Shown piece by piece: positions 40,658 to 50,915 of a stretch of DNA of 64,000 nt. The stretch's first letter is position 1. The number at the start of each line of letters is the position of its first letter. The stretch covers positions 6,340,001-6,404,000 of the forward strand of contig NZ_CP029550.1 in assembly GCF_003173715.1 (NCBI RefSeq). Direction: 5' to 3'. The stretch comes from Methylobacterium durans (GTDB lineage: Bacteria; Pseudomonadota; Alphaproteobacteria; Rhizobiales; Beijerinckiaceae). A program made the translations under genes and the position numbers. Below the pieces are notes generated by a model. The model was not told the DNA's origin, ran no database searches, and was given only the letters and a program-made list of their open reading frames with translations.

Positions 40658-40834
40658 ATGATCGGTTGGGCAGTCACCTTCCTCGTCGTCGCCGTCATCG
40701 CAGCCCTGCTCGGGTTCGGCGGCATCGCGGGCACCGCCATGGAGGCGGCCAAGATCGTCTTCTTCGTCGCGATCGCGCTGTTCCTCATCTCCGCCGTGTT
40801 CGGCGTGATGCGCGGCCGTTCGCCGAGGCTCTGA
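40658..40834 (+). CDS. DUF1328 small membrane protein (YtjA family)
   Basis: A 58-residue protein, [20 protein letters not shown]..., with two hydrophobic helices around a [11 protein letters not shown] turn and a basic C-terminus (MRGRSPRL). This is the DUF1328/YtjA family, often induced by envelope or general stress; its mechanism is unknown. It has its own EcfG promoter and a strong terminator, so it is a stand-alone stress gene. ACGGAGAAC precedes the ATG at 40658. Confidence 0.9.
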   Translation: MIGWAVTFLVVAVIAALLGFGGIAGTAMEAAKIVFFVAIALFLISAVFGVMRGRSPRL

Positions 40835-40865
40835 CGAGCCGGCAAACCCGGATCGATCCGGCGGG

Positions 40866-40898
40866 AGAGGCGGCCTTCGTGGCCGCCTCTGTCGTTTT
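40866..40898 (+). terminator. intrinsic terminator of the DUF1328 gene
   Basis: A perfect 10-bp stem AGAGGCGGCC / GGCCGCCTCT with loop TTCGT, followed by GTCGTTTT. It starts 32 bases after the stop codon. Confidence 0.88.
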
Positions 40899-40981
40899 CA
40901 GGGGCCGCGCGGATTCGGGCCCGCGCCCGTCAGGTCCGCATCGCCCTCGCGCGGCCCGCCCGCCTCTGTTATGGGGCGCCC

Positions 40982-43115
40982 ATGAACGCGACCCCGCCCG
41001 ACGACAAGCCCGAGACCGACCTGCCCGGCGACCGCCCGGACGCGGCTCCCGCCTCCCCTGCCCCCGCCTGGGCGCCCGCGACCGACGCGGGCGTGCCGGG
41101 CCCGGATTCCGAGGCCCGCCCGAAGCCCCGCCGTCAGGCCGCGGCGAAGCCCGAGCGCAGCGCGGAGCCCCGCAAGGCCGCGAAGGGACGACGCGCCGAG
41201 ACCGCCGCGGAGGCGCCCCCCGAGGGCGAGGGCACGCCCGAGGGCGAGCGCATCGCCAAGGCGATCGCGCGGGCCGGGATCGCCTCGCGCCGCGACGCGG
41301 AGGCGATGATCGCGGAGGGGCGCGTCAGCCTCAACGGCGAGATCCTGGACTCGCCCGCCATCAACGTCACGGATGCCGACCAGATCACCGTCGACGGCGA
41401 GCCCCTGCCCGCCCGCGAGCGCACGAGGCTCTGGCTGTTCCACAAGCCCCGCGGCCTCGTGACCACGGCCCGCGACCCCGAGGGGCGCCAGACCGTGTTC
41501 GAGACCCTGCCCGAGGATCTGCCCCGCGTGGTGGCGGTCGGCCGGCTCGACATCAACACCGAGGGTCTCCTCCTCCTCACCAACGACGGCGGCCTCGCCA
41601 AGGTGATCGCCCATCCCGACACGGGCTGGCTGCGCCGCTACCGGGTGCGCGCCCACGGCGAGACGACCCAGGCCGAGCTCGACCGTCTGCGCAAGGGCGT
41701 CACCATCGAGGGCATGGAGTACGGACCCGTCGAGGCGAGCCTGGACCGGGTGCAGGGCGACAACCTCTGGCTGACGCTGGGGCTCCGCGAGGGCAAGAAC
41801 CGCGAGGTCAAGCGCATCCTCGAGCATCTCGGCCTCTCCGTGAACCGGCTGATCCGCCTCTCCTTCGGGCCCTTCCAGCTCGGTGACCTGGAGGCCGGCC
41901 TCGTCGAGGAGGTGCGCACCAAGGTGCTGAAGGAGCAGCTCGGCCCCGGCCTCTCGGCGCAGGCCGAGGTCGATTTCGAGAGCCCGGTGCGCGAGCCCGT
42001 CTCCCCGTTCGGCTCGCCGAAGGCGGCGGCGCGCGAGGCCGCCGCCGCGGCGCGGGGCGCGGCCCGCGGAGACACCCGGCGGGAGGGCCCGCCCCGGCGC
42101 GGTGGCGAGGCGCCGCCGCGGGGCGTCCCGGCCGGGCGCGGCGGACCGGGCTTCCCGGCGGAGCGCCCCCCGGCCCGCGTGCCCACCGGCGGCATGGGGC
42201 CCGGGCCCCGCCGCTCGGTCTGGCGGTCGGACGAGACGGATGGCCCCGCACCCCTGCGTCCGGCCAAGGTGCCCCGCCGCGGCGCCGACCCGAAGGCGGA
42301 GCGCGCGGCCGCCGCCGAGCGGGGGCGCGAGCGTGTCGGCTCGATCCAGACCGGCGAGCGCCGCGTCCTGGTGGAGCGCCTGAAGGCGAGCCCGCCGGAG
42401 CCGGCCCCCGAGCCGCACCGCCGCACCAAGTTCGCCACCCTCGACCCCGTGACCGGCGCCCGGACGTTCGCCCGCGCCAAGGGGGCGCGGGTGCCAAGGG
42501 TGGCGGGGGTGCGGAGGGTGCCGGGCGCGCGCCGTCCGAGCGGCGGGGTTCGCCGGGCGAGGCGCGCCTGACCCGCACCGGCCCGCGCAGCGAGCGTCCG
42601 GACCGGGACCGTCCGGACCGGGACCGCCCTGCCCGCGAGCGTCCTGCCCGCGAGCGACCCGATCAGGATCGTCCCTTCCGGGAGCGTCCCTCCCGGGGCG
42701 AGACTTCGCGCGGCGGCCCCCGAGCGGAGACGCGCGGCGGCCCACGGGCGGAGACCGGCAACCGCGGCCCGGCGGCCGGCGCCCGCTGGCGCCAGGAGGG
42801 CGGCGAGGGAGAGGCACGCCGGTCGAGCGGTCCGCGCCCCGGCCCCGGGGCGACGCCAAGCCCGGCGGCTTCGGCGGCAGGCCCGGCGGCAAGCCCGGAG
42901 GCAAGCCGGGGGGCCGGTTCGGGGACAAGCCCGGCGGCGGCTTCCGCGGCAAGCCGGAGGGCCGCGCCGGCGGCGGCAAGCCCAGTGGCGGCAAGCCCGG
43001 TGGCGGCAAGCCCGGCGGGGGGTTCGGCGGTAAGCCCGGCGGCCGGCCGGGCCCGCGCGCCGGCGGCGGCAAGGCTGGCGGCAGGCCCGGCGGCAAGCCC
43101 CGCGGCGGGCGGTGA
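40982..43115 (+). CDS. rluB: 23S rRNA pseudouridine synthase RluB-type with long disordered tail (two frameshifts)
   Basis: It makes pseudouridine in 23S rRNA. Order: a charged N-terminal extension (1-85), an S4 RNA-binding domain (AIARAGIASRRDAEAMIAEG), and the RluB/RsuA catalytic domain with D190 in GRLDINTEGLLLLTNDG and EGKNREVKRILEHLG. Then comes an Arg/Gly/Pro tail. The first frame stops at 42571. One extra G at 42481-42485 opens a frame with DRDRP and RERPA repeats, and another at 42847-42850 leads into GGKPGG repeats ending at TGA 43113-43115, which overlaps the rsmD start. Repaired length is 711 residues, well over twice that of E. coli RluB. Confidence 0.85.
42597..43108 (+). repeat. 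short tandem repeats coding the RluB tail
   Basis: A 15-bp unit (CGTCCGGACCGGGAC) is repeated at 42595-42625, a second (CCTGCCCGCGAGCGT) at 42628-42657, and a GGCGGCAAGCCC unit recurs many times between 42850 and 43108. Repeat slippage can change tail length between strains. Confidence 0.6.
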
Positions 43116-43681
43116 GGATCGTCGGGGGCGCGCTCCGCGGCCGGCGCCTCGCCGCGCCGCGCACGGACGCGATCCGCCCGACCTCGGACCGCCTGCGGGA
43201 AGCCCTGTTCAACGTGCTGGCCCACGCCTACGCGGACGCGGTCTCCGGCGCGCGTGTGCTCGACCTGTTCGCCGGGACCGGCGCCCTCGGCTTCGAGGCG
43301 CTCTCCCGGGGCGCGTCCTACGCGCTCCTCGTCGACGAGGGGGCGGAGGCGCGCGCCCTCATCCGCCAGAACATCGAGGCGCTGGGGCTCGAGGGCGCCA
43401 CCCGCCTGTTCCGCCGGGACGCGACGCGGCTCGGCCCGGCGGGGACGAGCGGGCGCTTCGCCCTCGCCTTCTGCGATCCGCCCTACGGCCGCGACCTCGC
43501 GCCTGCGGCGCTCTCCTCGGCGGCGGAGGGCGGCTGGCTGGAGCCCGGCGCCCTCGCGGTGATCGAGGAAGCCGCGGACGCCGCGCTCACCCTGCCGCCG
43601 GCCTTCAAGTGCCTGGAGCGGCGGGTCTATGGGGACACGGCGGTGATGATCGCGCTCTACGCGGATGGTGCCGGTTCGTGA
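43112..43681 (+). CDS. rsmD: 16S rRNA (guanine966-N2)-methyltransferase
   Basis: A 189-residue RsmD: starts MRIVGGALRGRRL, has RPTSDRLREALFNVL, the SAM motif LDLFAGTGALGFEALSRGA, and the catalytic DPPYG. The GTG start at 43112 overlaps the stop codon of the repaired rluB frame (GTGA), so it is translationally coupled; this supports the long rluB tail. It converges on mutL with 15 bases between. Confidence 0.95.
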   Translation: MRIVGGALRGRRLAAPRTDAIRPTSDRLREALFNVLAHAYADAVSGARVLDLFAGTGALGFEALSRGASYALLVDEGAEARALIRQNIEALGLEGATRLFRRDATRLGPAGTSGRFALAFCDPPYGRDLAPAALSSAAEGGWLEPGALAVIEEAADAALTLPPAFKCLERRVYGDTAVMIALYADGAGS

Positions 43682-43696
43682 TCGCTCCGGGCCCGC

Positions 43697-45663
43697 TCAG
43701 CGGCGCCCGAACAGCCTCTCGATGTCGGTGAGGCTCAGCGTCACGAAGGTCGGGCGGCCGTGGTTGCAGGAGCCCGAGAGCGGCGTCGCCTCCATCTCGC
43801 GCAGCAGCGCGTTCATCTCCTCCGGCCGCAGGCGCCGCCCCGCCCGGATCGAGCCGTGGCAGCTCATCCGCGAGAGCACCGCGTCGAGCCGCCGCCCCAG
43901 CGGCCCCGCGGATTCCGGCTCCGCCTCGGCCCCCTCCTCCAGCCCGCTCTCGGCCAGCGCGTCGAGGATGTCCGTGACGAGGTCGCGGATCGAGGCCTGC
44001 CCCAGGATCGCGGGCACCTCGCGCACCAGCACGGCGCCGGGGCCGAAGGCCTCGACCGTCAGCCCGAGCCGGTCGAGGTCGGCCGCCGCCGCAACGAGGC
44101 GCTCCGCGTCGTGGGACGCCATCTCGACGACGTCCGGGATCAGCAATCCCTGCCGGGCGATGCCGCCCTCCGCCCGCTCCCGCTTGAGCCGCTCGTAGAC
44201 GAGGCGCTCGTGGGCGGCGTGCTGGTCGACGAGGACGATCCCGTCGCGGGTCTGGGCGACGATGTAGGTCTCGTGGAGTTGCGCCCGCGCGGCCCCGAGC
44301 GGATGGTCGAGGGGCTCGCTCCCGGGCCCCGCGCGCCACTCGGCCGCCGGCGGGGCCAGGGGGGGATCCGAAAGGCCGGGTTCGAGCAGCGCCTGGGCCG
44401 CCTCGCCGAAGCCCTGCGGCTCCGGGGCGGGCCCGTCCGCCTCCCGCCAAGGCTCCGACGGCGCGCCGAAGGATGGCGCCCGGCCGGGGTGGAAGCTCGG
44501 CCGGGCCGGGCGGAACAGGCTCGGGGCGGCCGCGCCCGTATGCGGGCGCAGCGGCGCCGGCCCGTCCTCCGGACCCGCCGCCGGACCCTCCGCCCATGCC
44601 GGCCGCAGGGCCTCGAGCGCGCGGGCGGCGCCCGTGGTGGCGGAGCGGGCACCGCCCCGGCGCAGGGCCTCGTGGATCGCGCTGACGATCAGGGCCCGGA
44701 CGAGGCCCGGATCGCGGAACCGCACCTCGGTCTTGGCCGGGTGCACGTTCACGTCGACGAAGCCCGCGTCGCAGGTGAGGCAGAGCGCCAGGACCGGATG
44801 CCGGTCGGAGGCCATGGTGTCGGCGTAGGCGCCGCGCACGGCGCCCAGCAGCAGCCGGTCGCGCACCGGCCGTCCGTTCACCGTGAAGTGGATGTGGGTG
44901 GCCGCCCCCCGGTGGAAGGTCGGCAGCCCGACATGACCCGCGAGCGCGAGGCCCTCCCGCGCCATCGAGAGCGGCAGCGCGTTCGGCCCGAAATCGGGTC
45001 CGAGCACCGCCACGAGCCGGCGCAGCATCGCTTCCGGCCCCCCTCCGTCTCGGCCGGGAAGACGATCGGCTGGCCGGATTCGGTGCGGAGCGTGAAGCGG
45101 ATGCTGGGCTCGGCCACCGCCAGACGGCGCAGCATGTCGGCGATGGCCGCCGTCTCGGCTCGGTCGGATTTCAGGAACTTGAGTCGGGCGGGCGTCGCCG
45201 AGAACAGATCGGTCACCTCGATGCGGGTGCCGCGGGCGGCAGGTGCCGGGCGCACCGCGCCCTTGATGCCGGCATCGACGGTGAGGCTCGCGCCGGACGA
45301 GGCATGCGCCGTCCGGGTGGTGATCGTGAGGCGCGCCACAGCCGCGATCGAGGGCAGCGCCTCGCCGCGAAAGCCTAAGGAGGCGATGCGGGTGAGGTCC
45401 CCGTCCGGCAGCTTCGAGGTGGCGTGGCGCTCGACCGCGAGCGCCAGATCCTCCGGATCCATGCCGATGCCGTCGTCGACGACCCGGATCAGGCGGCGCC
45501 CGCCCCCCTCGATCGTCACCTCGACCGAGCGGGCGCCAGCGTCGATCGCGTTCTCGACGAGTTCCTTCACGGCCGAGGCCGGCCGCTCCACCACCTCGCC
45601 CGCGGCGATGCGATCGACGAGGATGGGGTCGAGGCGGCGGACCGGGCGGGCAGGGCTGGGCAT
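43697..45663 (-). CDS. mutL: DNA mismatch repair protein MutL (one frameshift)
   Basis: A mismatch-repair ATPase that links MutS to downstream nicking. N-terminal GHKL motifs are all present: KELVENAIDAGA, DDGIGM, ATSKL, SLGFRGEALPSI and NVHPAKTEVRF. The C-terminal dimerisation domain has DQHAAHERLVYERL, SCHGSIRAG and SGSCNHGRPTF (metal-site-like). The two parts are in different frames; one base added in the C6 run 45038-45043 gives a 655-residue protein of normal layout. If the break were real the strain would be a mutator, which is unlikely. Confidence 0.93.
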
Positions 45664-45725
45664 GCCGCGTCACTATAGGGGTCGGCCCGCGCCTGCGCGA
45701 GCCGACCCAGGCGCTTGCCCGCCCC

Positions 45726-46061
45726 TCAGCGCGTATAGGTGAAGGTGCTGATCTGGCAGACGTTGATGTTGTTGCGCACCAGCGACTGGCCGTTCTCGAA
45801 CACCGCCTTGAAGTCGTAGCGGCAGGCGCCCGAGCCATCGTCGATGTTGATGTCGAAAGTTTCCCCGTTCTCGATCACGTCACGGCCGAGAATGTCCTCT
45901 TCCCAATCGTCCGTGCCGGTCGTGGAAGCGTAGAAGTGCTTGATCGACATGCCGGTCTTGTTGACGATGTCGACGTGCCGATTGGCGGCCGTCGCGGTGC
46001 CGACGGCAAGCAGCAGCATCCCGGCCGCGCCGAGCGCGCCGAGAAGAGACGAAATGCGCAT
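45726..46061 (-). CDS. small periplasmic protein of unknown function
   Basis: A 111-residue exported protein. Signal peptide: MRISSLLGALGAAGMLLLAVGTATA, cleaved before ANRHVDIVNK. The mature part looks like one beta-rich domain with two cysteines (GACRYDF, NVCQISTF) that may pair, and a TDDWEEDILGRDVI motif. Similar proteins occur in Hyphomicrobiales without an assigned role. The start at 46061 is chosen because it begins the signal peptide. Confidence 0.7.
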   Translation of the reverse strand: MRISSLLGALGAAGMLLLAVGTATAANRHVDIVNKTGMSIKHFYASTTGTDDWEEDILGRDVIENGETFDINIDDGSGACRYDFKAVFENGQSLVRNNINVCQISTFTYTR

Positions 46062-46176
46062 GGTCCAATCCCCCGAATCGGCCATCTCTGTGGCCGAGCT
46101 TGGGCGTAGCGCGGATCGATTGAGGTTCCAAGTATAGTCTCTGAGCCGTTATTGATCAGGGCGAGAACAGATTTTG

Positions 46177-47205
46177 TCAGGCGACGCCAGAGCGGAGCAG
46201 ATCGTGGTAGTGCACGATGCCGACCGGGCGGCCCTCCTCCACGACGATCAGCGCCGTGATCTTCATGGATTCCTGGATCTCCAGGGCCTTGGCGAGCAGG
46301 GTCTCAGGGTTCACCGTGCGGGGATGCGTGCTCATCACCGCCTCGACGCAGACCCGGTCGAGGTCGGTTCGGAACACGTTGCGGCGCAGGTCGCCGTCCG
46401 TGACGATGCCGGCAAGGCGCCCGTCGGCCTCGACCACGATCACCGAGCCGAAGCCCTTGGCGTCGATCTCGGCGATGGCCGCCCGCATCGGCGTGCCGCG
46501 GGCGACGACGGGCAGCTGCGCGCCCGTGTGCATGACCTCGCGCACCTGCCGGAGCGAGGCGCCGAGGCGTCCGCCCGGGTGGTAGATCGAGAATTCCCGT
46601 GCCGAGAAGCCGCGCGCCTCCAGGAGCGCCACCGCGAGCGCGTCGCCCAGCGCCAGCTGCATGGCGGTGGAGGTCGTCGGCGCCAAGCCGTTCGGGCAGG
46701 CTTCCCGGGCCTTCGGCAGGGCCAGGCAGACGTCGGCCTCGCGCCCGAGCGTCGAGGCCGCGTTCGACGTGATCGCAACGAGCCCGACGCGGTAGCGCTT
46801 GGCGTAGCCGATGATGTCGGCGAGTTCCGTCGTCTCGCCGGACCAGGAGAGCGCCACCACCACGTCGTCCGGCTGCACCATGCCGAGATCGCCGTGGCTC
46901 GCCTCGGCGGGGTGAACGTAGAGGGCGGGCGTGCCCGTGGAGGCCAGCGTCGCCGCGATCTTGCGGCCGATATGGCCGGACTTGCCCATGCCGGTGAGGA
47001 TCACCCGGCCCCGCGCCCGGCCGATCCGCTCGACCGCCGCGGTGAAGGGCGCGCCGAGGCCGTTCGCCACCGCCTCCATCAGGCAAGCGAGGCCCTCGCG
47101 TTCGGTGCCGATGGTGCGAAGCGCTGAGGCGACCGCTGCCCCGGCTGCTCCCCCAACGGTCTCCGCCGCCTCGTCGCGCTCGCCGATCCGCTGTGCCAGG
47201 GCCAT
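46177..47205 (-). CDS. kdsD: D-arabinose 5-phosphate isomerase (KdsD/KpsF)
   Basis: It makes arabinose 5-phosphate, the first step to Kdo of lipopolysaccharide. The 342-residue protein has a SIS domain (VILTGMGKSGHIGRKIAATLASTGTP region, VALSWSGETTEL, PTTSTAMQLALGDALA) and two C-terminal CBS domains (about 220-340, MRAAIAEIDAKGFGSV and IVTDGDLRRN). The substrate loop STGTPALYVHPAEASHGDLG has the catalytic histidine. ATG at 47205. Single gene, length normal. Confidence 0.94.
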   Translation of the reverse strand: MALAQRIGERDEAAETVGGAAGAAVASALRTIGTEREGLACLMEAVANGLGAPFTAAVERIGRARGRVILTGMGKSGHIGRKIAATLASTGTPALYVHPAEASHGDLGMVQPDDVVVALSWSGETTELADIIGYAKRYRVGLVAITSNAASTLGREADVCLALPKAREACPNGLAPTTSTAMQLALGDALAVALLEARGFSAREFSIYHPGGRLGASLRQVREVMHTGAQLPVVARGTPMRAAIAEIDAKGFGSVIVVEADGRLAGIVTDGDLRRNVFRTDLDRVCVEAVMSTHPRTVNPETLLAKALEIQESMKITALIVVEEGRPVGIVHYHDLLRSGVA

Positions 47206-47472
47206 GAACGGGCCGCTCCCCTCGCTGTGCCGTTGCGGGCCCCGCGAGGCCCGATCCGCGGGATCCTTGGCCGGCGAATGTGGTCTCAGCGGGGCCGGGC
47301 CGGCAGGGTACGGCCGGGGCCGTTAAGGCACTGCTAACCCTGTTCGTTTACCGACAGTCAAGCTGCGGGCCGCCCGGCACCCCTCGGTGCGCGCGGGCCC
47401 GGGGTATCGACGCGACGGCCCCACCCGCGACGGGCGGACCGCCCGCGGGGCACGGGCGGGGGACAAAGGCCG

Positions 47473-49230
47473 GTGAAGCGGGGCAGGCCGATCGCGCAAG
47501 GAAGGCGAGTGCCGGGCCGCGTCGTCGGCCCGGCCTTGGGCGGCCTCGCGCTGCTCGCGGCCATCGGCGGCCCCGCTCTCGCTCAGAGCCCGAATTTCAC
47601 GGCCACGAGCCCCGTCACGGGCCAGCCCGACAATCCGGGTGCGGGCCTCCTCGCCGGACAGGACGGCCTGCCGACGCTCCGCCCGAACCGCGACCCCGGC
47701 GCGCCGGCATCCGGGCTCGCCGGTTTCTCCGCCGAGGGCGAGGACTCGGCCGGCAGCGCCACGGGCCGGTCGGCGCCCAGCCCCGGGACGCAGGCCCGCC
47801 TCACGGGCCGAAGTGCCGCCGTCACCGGCCTCGAGGCGAGCAACCGCGCCCTCTCGACCCTGTTGCGCCAGCGCGCGGCTCCGCCCCGGCGCATCGGCAC
47901 GGCGACGCGCCGGATCACGCAGCAGGCGACGCAGATCCCGCCGCCCGCGCTGCGCCTCAGCCCGGTCGTGCAGAACCCGGTCGTCGGCGTGCCCCTGCCC
48001 GCCCTCTCGCCGGCCTTCCTGCCGACGCTCGGCCTGCAGACGCCGGGCTCGCTCCTCGCCAACGCCCTGCGCCGGCCGCTCGCCACCGACGACGCCTACG
48101 CGCCGCTTGGGATCAGGCTCGGCAGCTTCACGCTGTTCCCGTCCTTCACGCAGAGCCTCGGCTACGACACCAACCCGGACCAGACCACGAACCGGCTGGC
48201 GCGGGGCTCGGTGGCCCTGAGGAGCGAGGGCGAGCTCAATTTCCGCAGCGATTGGTCGGCGCATGAGTTCGCGGGCGAGTTGCGCGGCGGCTACTCGAAC
48301 TTCCCTGAGAACGACGCGGCGAGCCGGCCGAACGGGGCCGGCGCGGTGCGGCTTCGCCTCGATGCCAACCGGGACTTGCGCGTCGATGTGGAGGGGCGCT
48401 TCCTCGTCGACACGCAGCGCACGAGCAGTCCCGACCTACAGGCGGCGGCGGTCTTTCGGCCGATCGTGGCGACCTACGGCACCTCGCTCGGCGCCACCCA
48501 GAATTTCAACCGCCTGCAGGTCTCGCTGCGCGGCTCGGTCGACCGCTCGGAATTCGAGGATGCCCGCCTCTCGAACGGCACGGTCCTGCCCCAGTCCGAC
48601 CGCAACCTGAACCAGTACGGCCTGCGCCTGCGCACGGCCTACGAGATATCGCCGGTGATCACGCCCTTCGTGGACCTTCTGGCGGATACCCGGATCTACG
48701 ACCTGCAACGCGACTCGACGGGCCTGCGGCGCGACTCGGACGGCGTCGGGATCACGGCGGGCGCCACCTTCGCCCTCGCCCGCACCGTCACGGGCGAGGT
48801 CTCGGCGGGCTTCCAGCACCGCACCTACGTCGATCCGTCGCTGCACGACATCAACGCGCCGCTCCTCAACGCGGCGCTCGTCTGGAGCGCCAGCCCGCTG
48901 ACCACCGTGCGCTTCGGTGTGGTGAGCGGCGTGACCGAGACGGCGGTGCAGGGGTCGAGCGGCATCCTGACGGAGGCGACGACGCTCGAGGTCCAGCACG
49001 ACCTCCTGCGCAACCTCTCAATCACGTTGGGCGGGGCGCTCCTCAACAACGAGTACGAGGGGACGAACATCCGCGAGACGGGATTCTCGGCGACCGCCCG
49101 GCTCGATTACCGCTTCAACCGCTGGCTGGCGTTCCGCGGCAGCTACATCTACCAGCAGATTGACAGCACGGTTGCGGGCGCGAGCTTCAAGGACAACACC
49201 CTGCTGTTCGGCGTGCGGGTGAACCCCTGA
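47473..49230 (+). CDS. outer-membrane beta-barrel protein (BBP2-type porin)
   Basis: A 585-residue outer-membrane protein: signal peptide ending GGPALA, a long Pro/Ala/Gly-rich periplasmic region (about 38-210), then alternating strands from LGSFTLFPSFTQSLGYDTNPDQT to a terminal strand KDNTLLFGVRVNP. The pattern SLGYDTNP fits the BBP2_2 (putative beta-barrel porin 2) family, seen in polysaccharide-export and porin-like roles. The start is GTG 47473 with a weak ribosome site. Function is not known more closely. Confidence 0.85.
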   Translation: MKRGRPIAQGRRVPGRVVGPALGGLALLAAIGGPALAQSPNFTATSPVTGQPDNPGAGLLAGQDGLPTLRPNRDPGAPASGLAGFSAEGEDSAGSATGRSAPSPGTQARLTGRSAAVTGLEASNRALSTLLRQRAAPPRRIGTATRRITQQATQIPPPALRLSPVVQNPVVGVPLPALSPAFLPTLGLQTPGSLLANALRRPLATDDAYAPLGIRLGSFTLFPSFTQSLGYDTNPDQTTNRLARGSVALRSEGELNFRSDWSAHEFAGELRGGYSNFPENDAASRPNGAGAVRLRLDANRDLRVDVEGRFLVDTQRTSSPDLQAAAVFRPIVATYGTSLGATQNFNRLQVSLRGSVDRSEFEDARLSNGTVLPQSDRNLNQYGLRLRTAYEISPVITPFVDLLADTRIYDLQRDSTGLRRDSDGVGITAGATFALARTVTGEVSAGFQHRTYVDPSLHDINAPLLNAALVWSASPLTTVRFGVVSGVTETAVQGSSGILTEATTLEVQHDLLRNLSITLGGALLNNEYEGTNIRETGFSATARLDYRFNRWLAFRGSYIYQQIDSTVAGASFKDNTLLFGVRVNP

Positions 49231-49249
49231 AGCTGGCGGAACTCCGGAT

Positions 49250-49845
49250 TCAGCCCCCGCGGACCAGGGCCAGCGAGGCGCCGGACTTGGTGAGCGCCCC
49301 GTCGAGGGAACCGCCGCCCTGGCGAAGGCGCGCCGCCACGGTGCCGCCGGCCTGATAGAGGTAAACCTCGCCGTCCCGGTAGTCCCAGGCCGTCACCTTG
49401 GCGAGATCCTTGTTGGCGCAGCCCGCGGCCGAGGCTTTGTAGAGGTCGAGCGCCGGCGCGCTCGACAGCGACACCTTGCAGCTCGCGCCCGCCGCGTCCC
49501 GCGCGGTCCAGCTGCCGACGACGGCCGAGCGGCCGGTCGCCACCACCGGCGGCGGGGCAGGCGGCGGGGTGACGGGCTCCGCGATGACGTTCGAGCCCGG
49601 CGCCACGACCGCGACTTCGCCGCCTACGGGCGGCGGCCCGTCGGGAGCAGCGCTCGCGCCGGGCGGGGGGCGAGCGGGGCCGCGGTCACGGCGCCGGAGG
49701 GCACGGCCGGCACGGTCGGTTCGAGCGCCGCCTGCGGGCCGACGCCCGCCCGCGCACGCGGCCCGTCGAAGCGCGAGGTGCCGCAGGCCGCGAGGCTGAC
49801 GGTGAGCGCGGCGACGGCGAGAGACGACAGCAACTGGCGCGGCAT
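49250..49845 (-). CDS. Omp19-like lipoprotein with AprI/Inh protease-inhibitor domain (one frameshift)
   Basis: The N-terminus MPRQLLSSLAVAALTVSLAAC has a lipobox (LAAC), so it is a membrane-anchored lipoprotein. A Pro-rich linker leads to a beta-barrel inhibitor domain: VGSWTARDAAGASCKVSL, a second cysteine in AAGCANKDL, and a terminal LDGALTKSGASLALV, as in Brucella Omp19 and the Erwinia metalloprotease inhibitor. The halves lie in different frames; one base added at 49659-49660 gives 198 residues. The likely role is protecting the envelope from proteases. It is convergent with the barrel gene. Confidence 0.78.
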
Positions 49846-50015
49846 CGATCCACTTCCCTTCAGCGCCTCGACCCGGCGCCTTTGCCCGCCTGCCTCACCG
49901 GCAAATGCGCTACCCGCAAGGCGAGGACGGGGGTGCCCCGTGGGGATTGCCGGGGTGTGGCCGGTTTTCGGGGAAGTGTGGCGGGCGCGCCTCACCGGGC
50001 GCCCGCAGGCCGCCT

Positions 50016-50819
50016 TCAGACCTCGCGGGCGATCATCATCTTCTTGATCTCGGCGATCGCCTTCGCCGGATTCAGGTTCTTCGGGCAGGTGTTGGCGCAG
50101 TTCATGATCGTGTGGCAGCGATAGAGTCGGAACGGATCGTGGAGCCCGTCGAGGCGCTCGCCCGTGTTCTCGTCGCGCGAGTCGATCAGCCAGCGATAGG
50201 CCTGGAGCAGCGCCGCCGGCCCCAGGAAACGGTCGCCGTTCCACCAGTAGCTCGGGCAGCTCGTGGTGCAGCAGGCGCACAGGATGCACTCGTAGAGCCC
50301 GTCGAGGCGGGCGCGGTCCTCGGGCGTCTGCTTCCACTCGGTCTCGGGCGCGGGCGTCTCGGTCTGCAGCCAGGGCTCGATGGCCGCGTGCTGGGCGAAG
50401 AAGTTCGTCAGGTCCGGCACGAGGTCCTTCAGGACCGGCATATGCGGCAGGGGATAGATCCGCACGGCGGCGGTCTTCTTGCCCGCCGCGTGCTCCTTGC
50501 AGGCGTCGATGCCCATCGTGCAGGCGAGCGCGTTCTGCCCCTCGATGTTCATGGCGCAGGAGCCGCAGATGCCCTCGCGGCAGGAGCGGCGGAAGACCAG
50601 CGTCGAGTCGACCTTGTTCTTGATCCACAGGAGGGCGTCGAGGACCATCGGCCCGCAATCGTCCCGATCGACCTGATAGGTGTCGATCCGCGGGTTGGCG
50701 CCGTCGTCCGGGTTCCAGCGGTAGACCCGGAACTCGGTGAGGTTCTTCGCCCCCGTCGGCGCCGGCCAGGACCGGCCCTCACGGAGCTGGGAGTTCTTGG
50801 GAAGGGTGAACTGGGCCAT
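50016..50819 (-). CDS. sdhB: succinate dehydrogenase iron-sulfur subunit
   Basis: The 267-residue electron-transfer subunit of complex II. Cysteine groups for the 2Fe-2S ([14 protein letters not shown] further on), 4Fe-4S ([13 protein letters not shown]) and 3Fe-4S ([13 protein letters not shown]) clusters are all intact. It is the last gene of sdhCDAB, 96 bases after sdhA. ATG at 50819. Confidence 0.98.
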   Translation of the reverse strand: MAQFTLPKNSQLREGRSWPAPTGAKNLTEFRVYRWNPDDGANPRIDTYQVDRDDCGPMVLDALLWIKNKVDSTLVFRRSCREGICGSCAMNIEGQNALACTMGIDACKEHAAGKKTAAVRIYPLPHMPVLKDLVPDLTNFFAQHAAIEPWLQTETPAPETEWKQTPEDRARLDGLYECILCACCTTSCPSYWWNGDRFLGPAALLQAYRWLIDSRDENTGERLDGLHDPFRLYRCHTIMNCANTCPKNLNPAKAIAEIKKMMIAREV

Positions 50820-50915
50820 GGATTTCTCGCTCTCACGAGCCGGAGACGCAGCGGCGACCTCGAGACGGGACCGCGTGTCCGCTCCTCTCGGGTCGCCGCA
50901 TTCGGGAATGACGCG

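Noticed and set aside
43605..44597. Minus-strand frame of 330 codons within mutL
   Set aside because: It is out of frame with the MutL domains and shows only Gly/Arg/Ala-rich translation.
45726..46061. Argininosuccinate lyase (a label sometimes carried by similar small proteins)
   Set aside because: At 111 residues with a signal peptide and no lyase motif it cannot be that enzyme.
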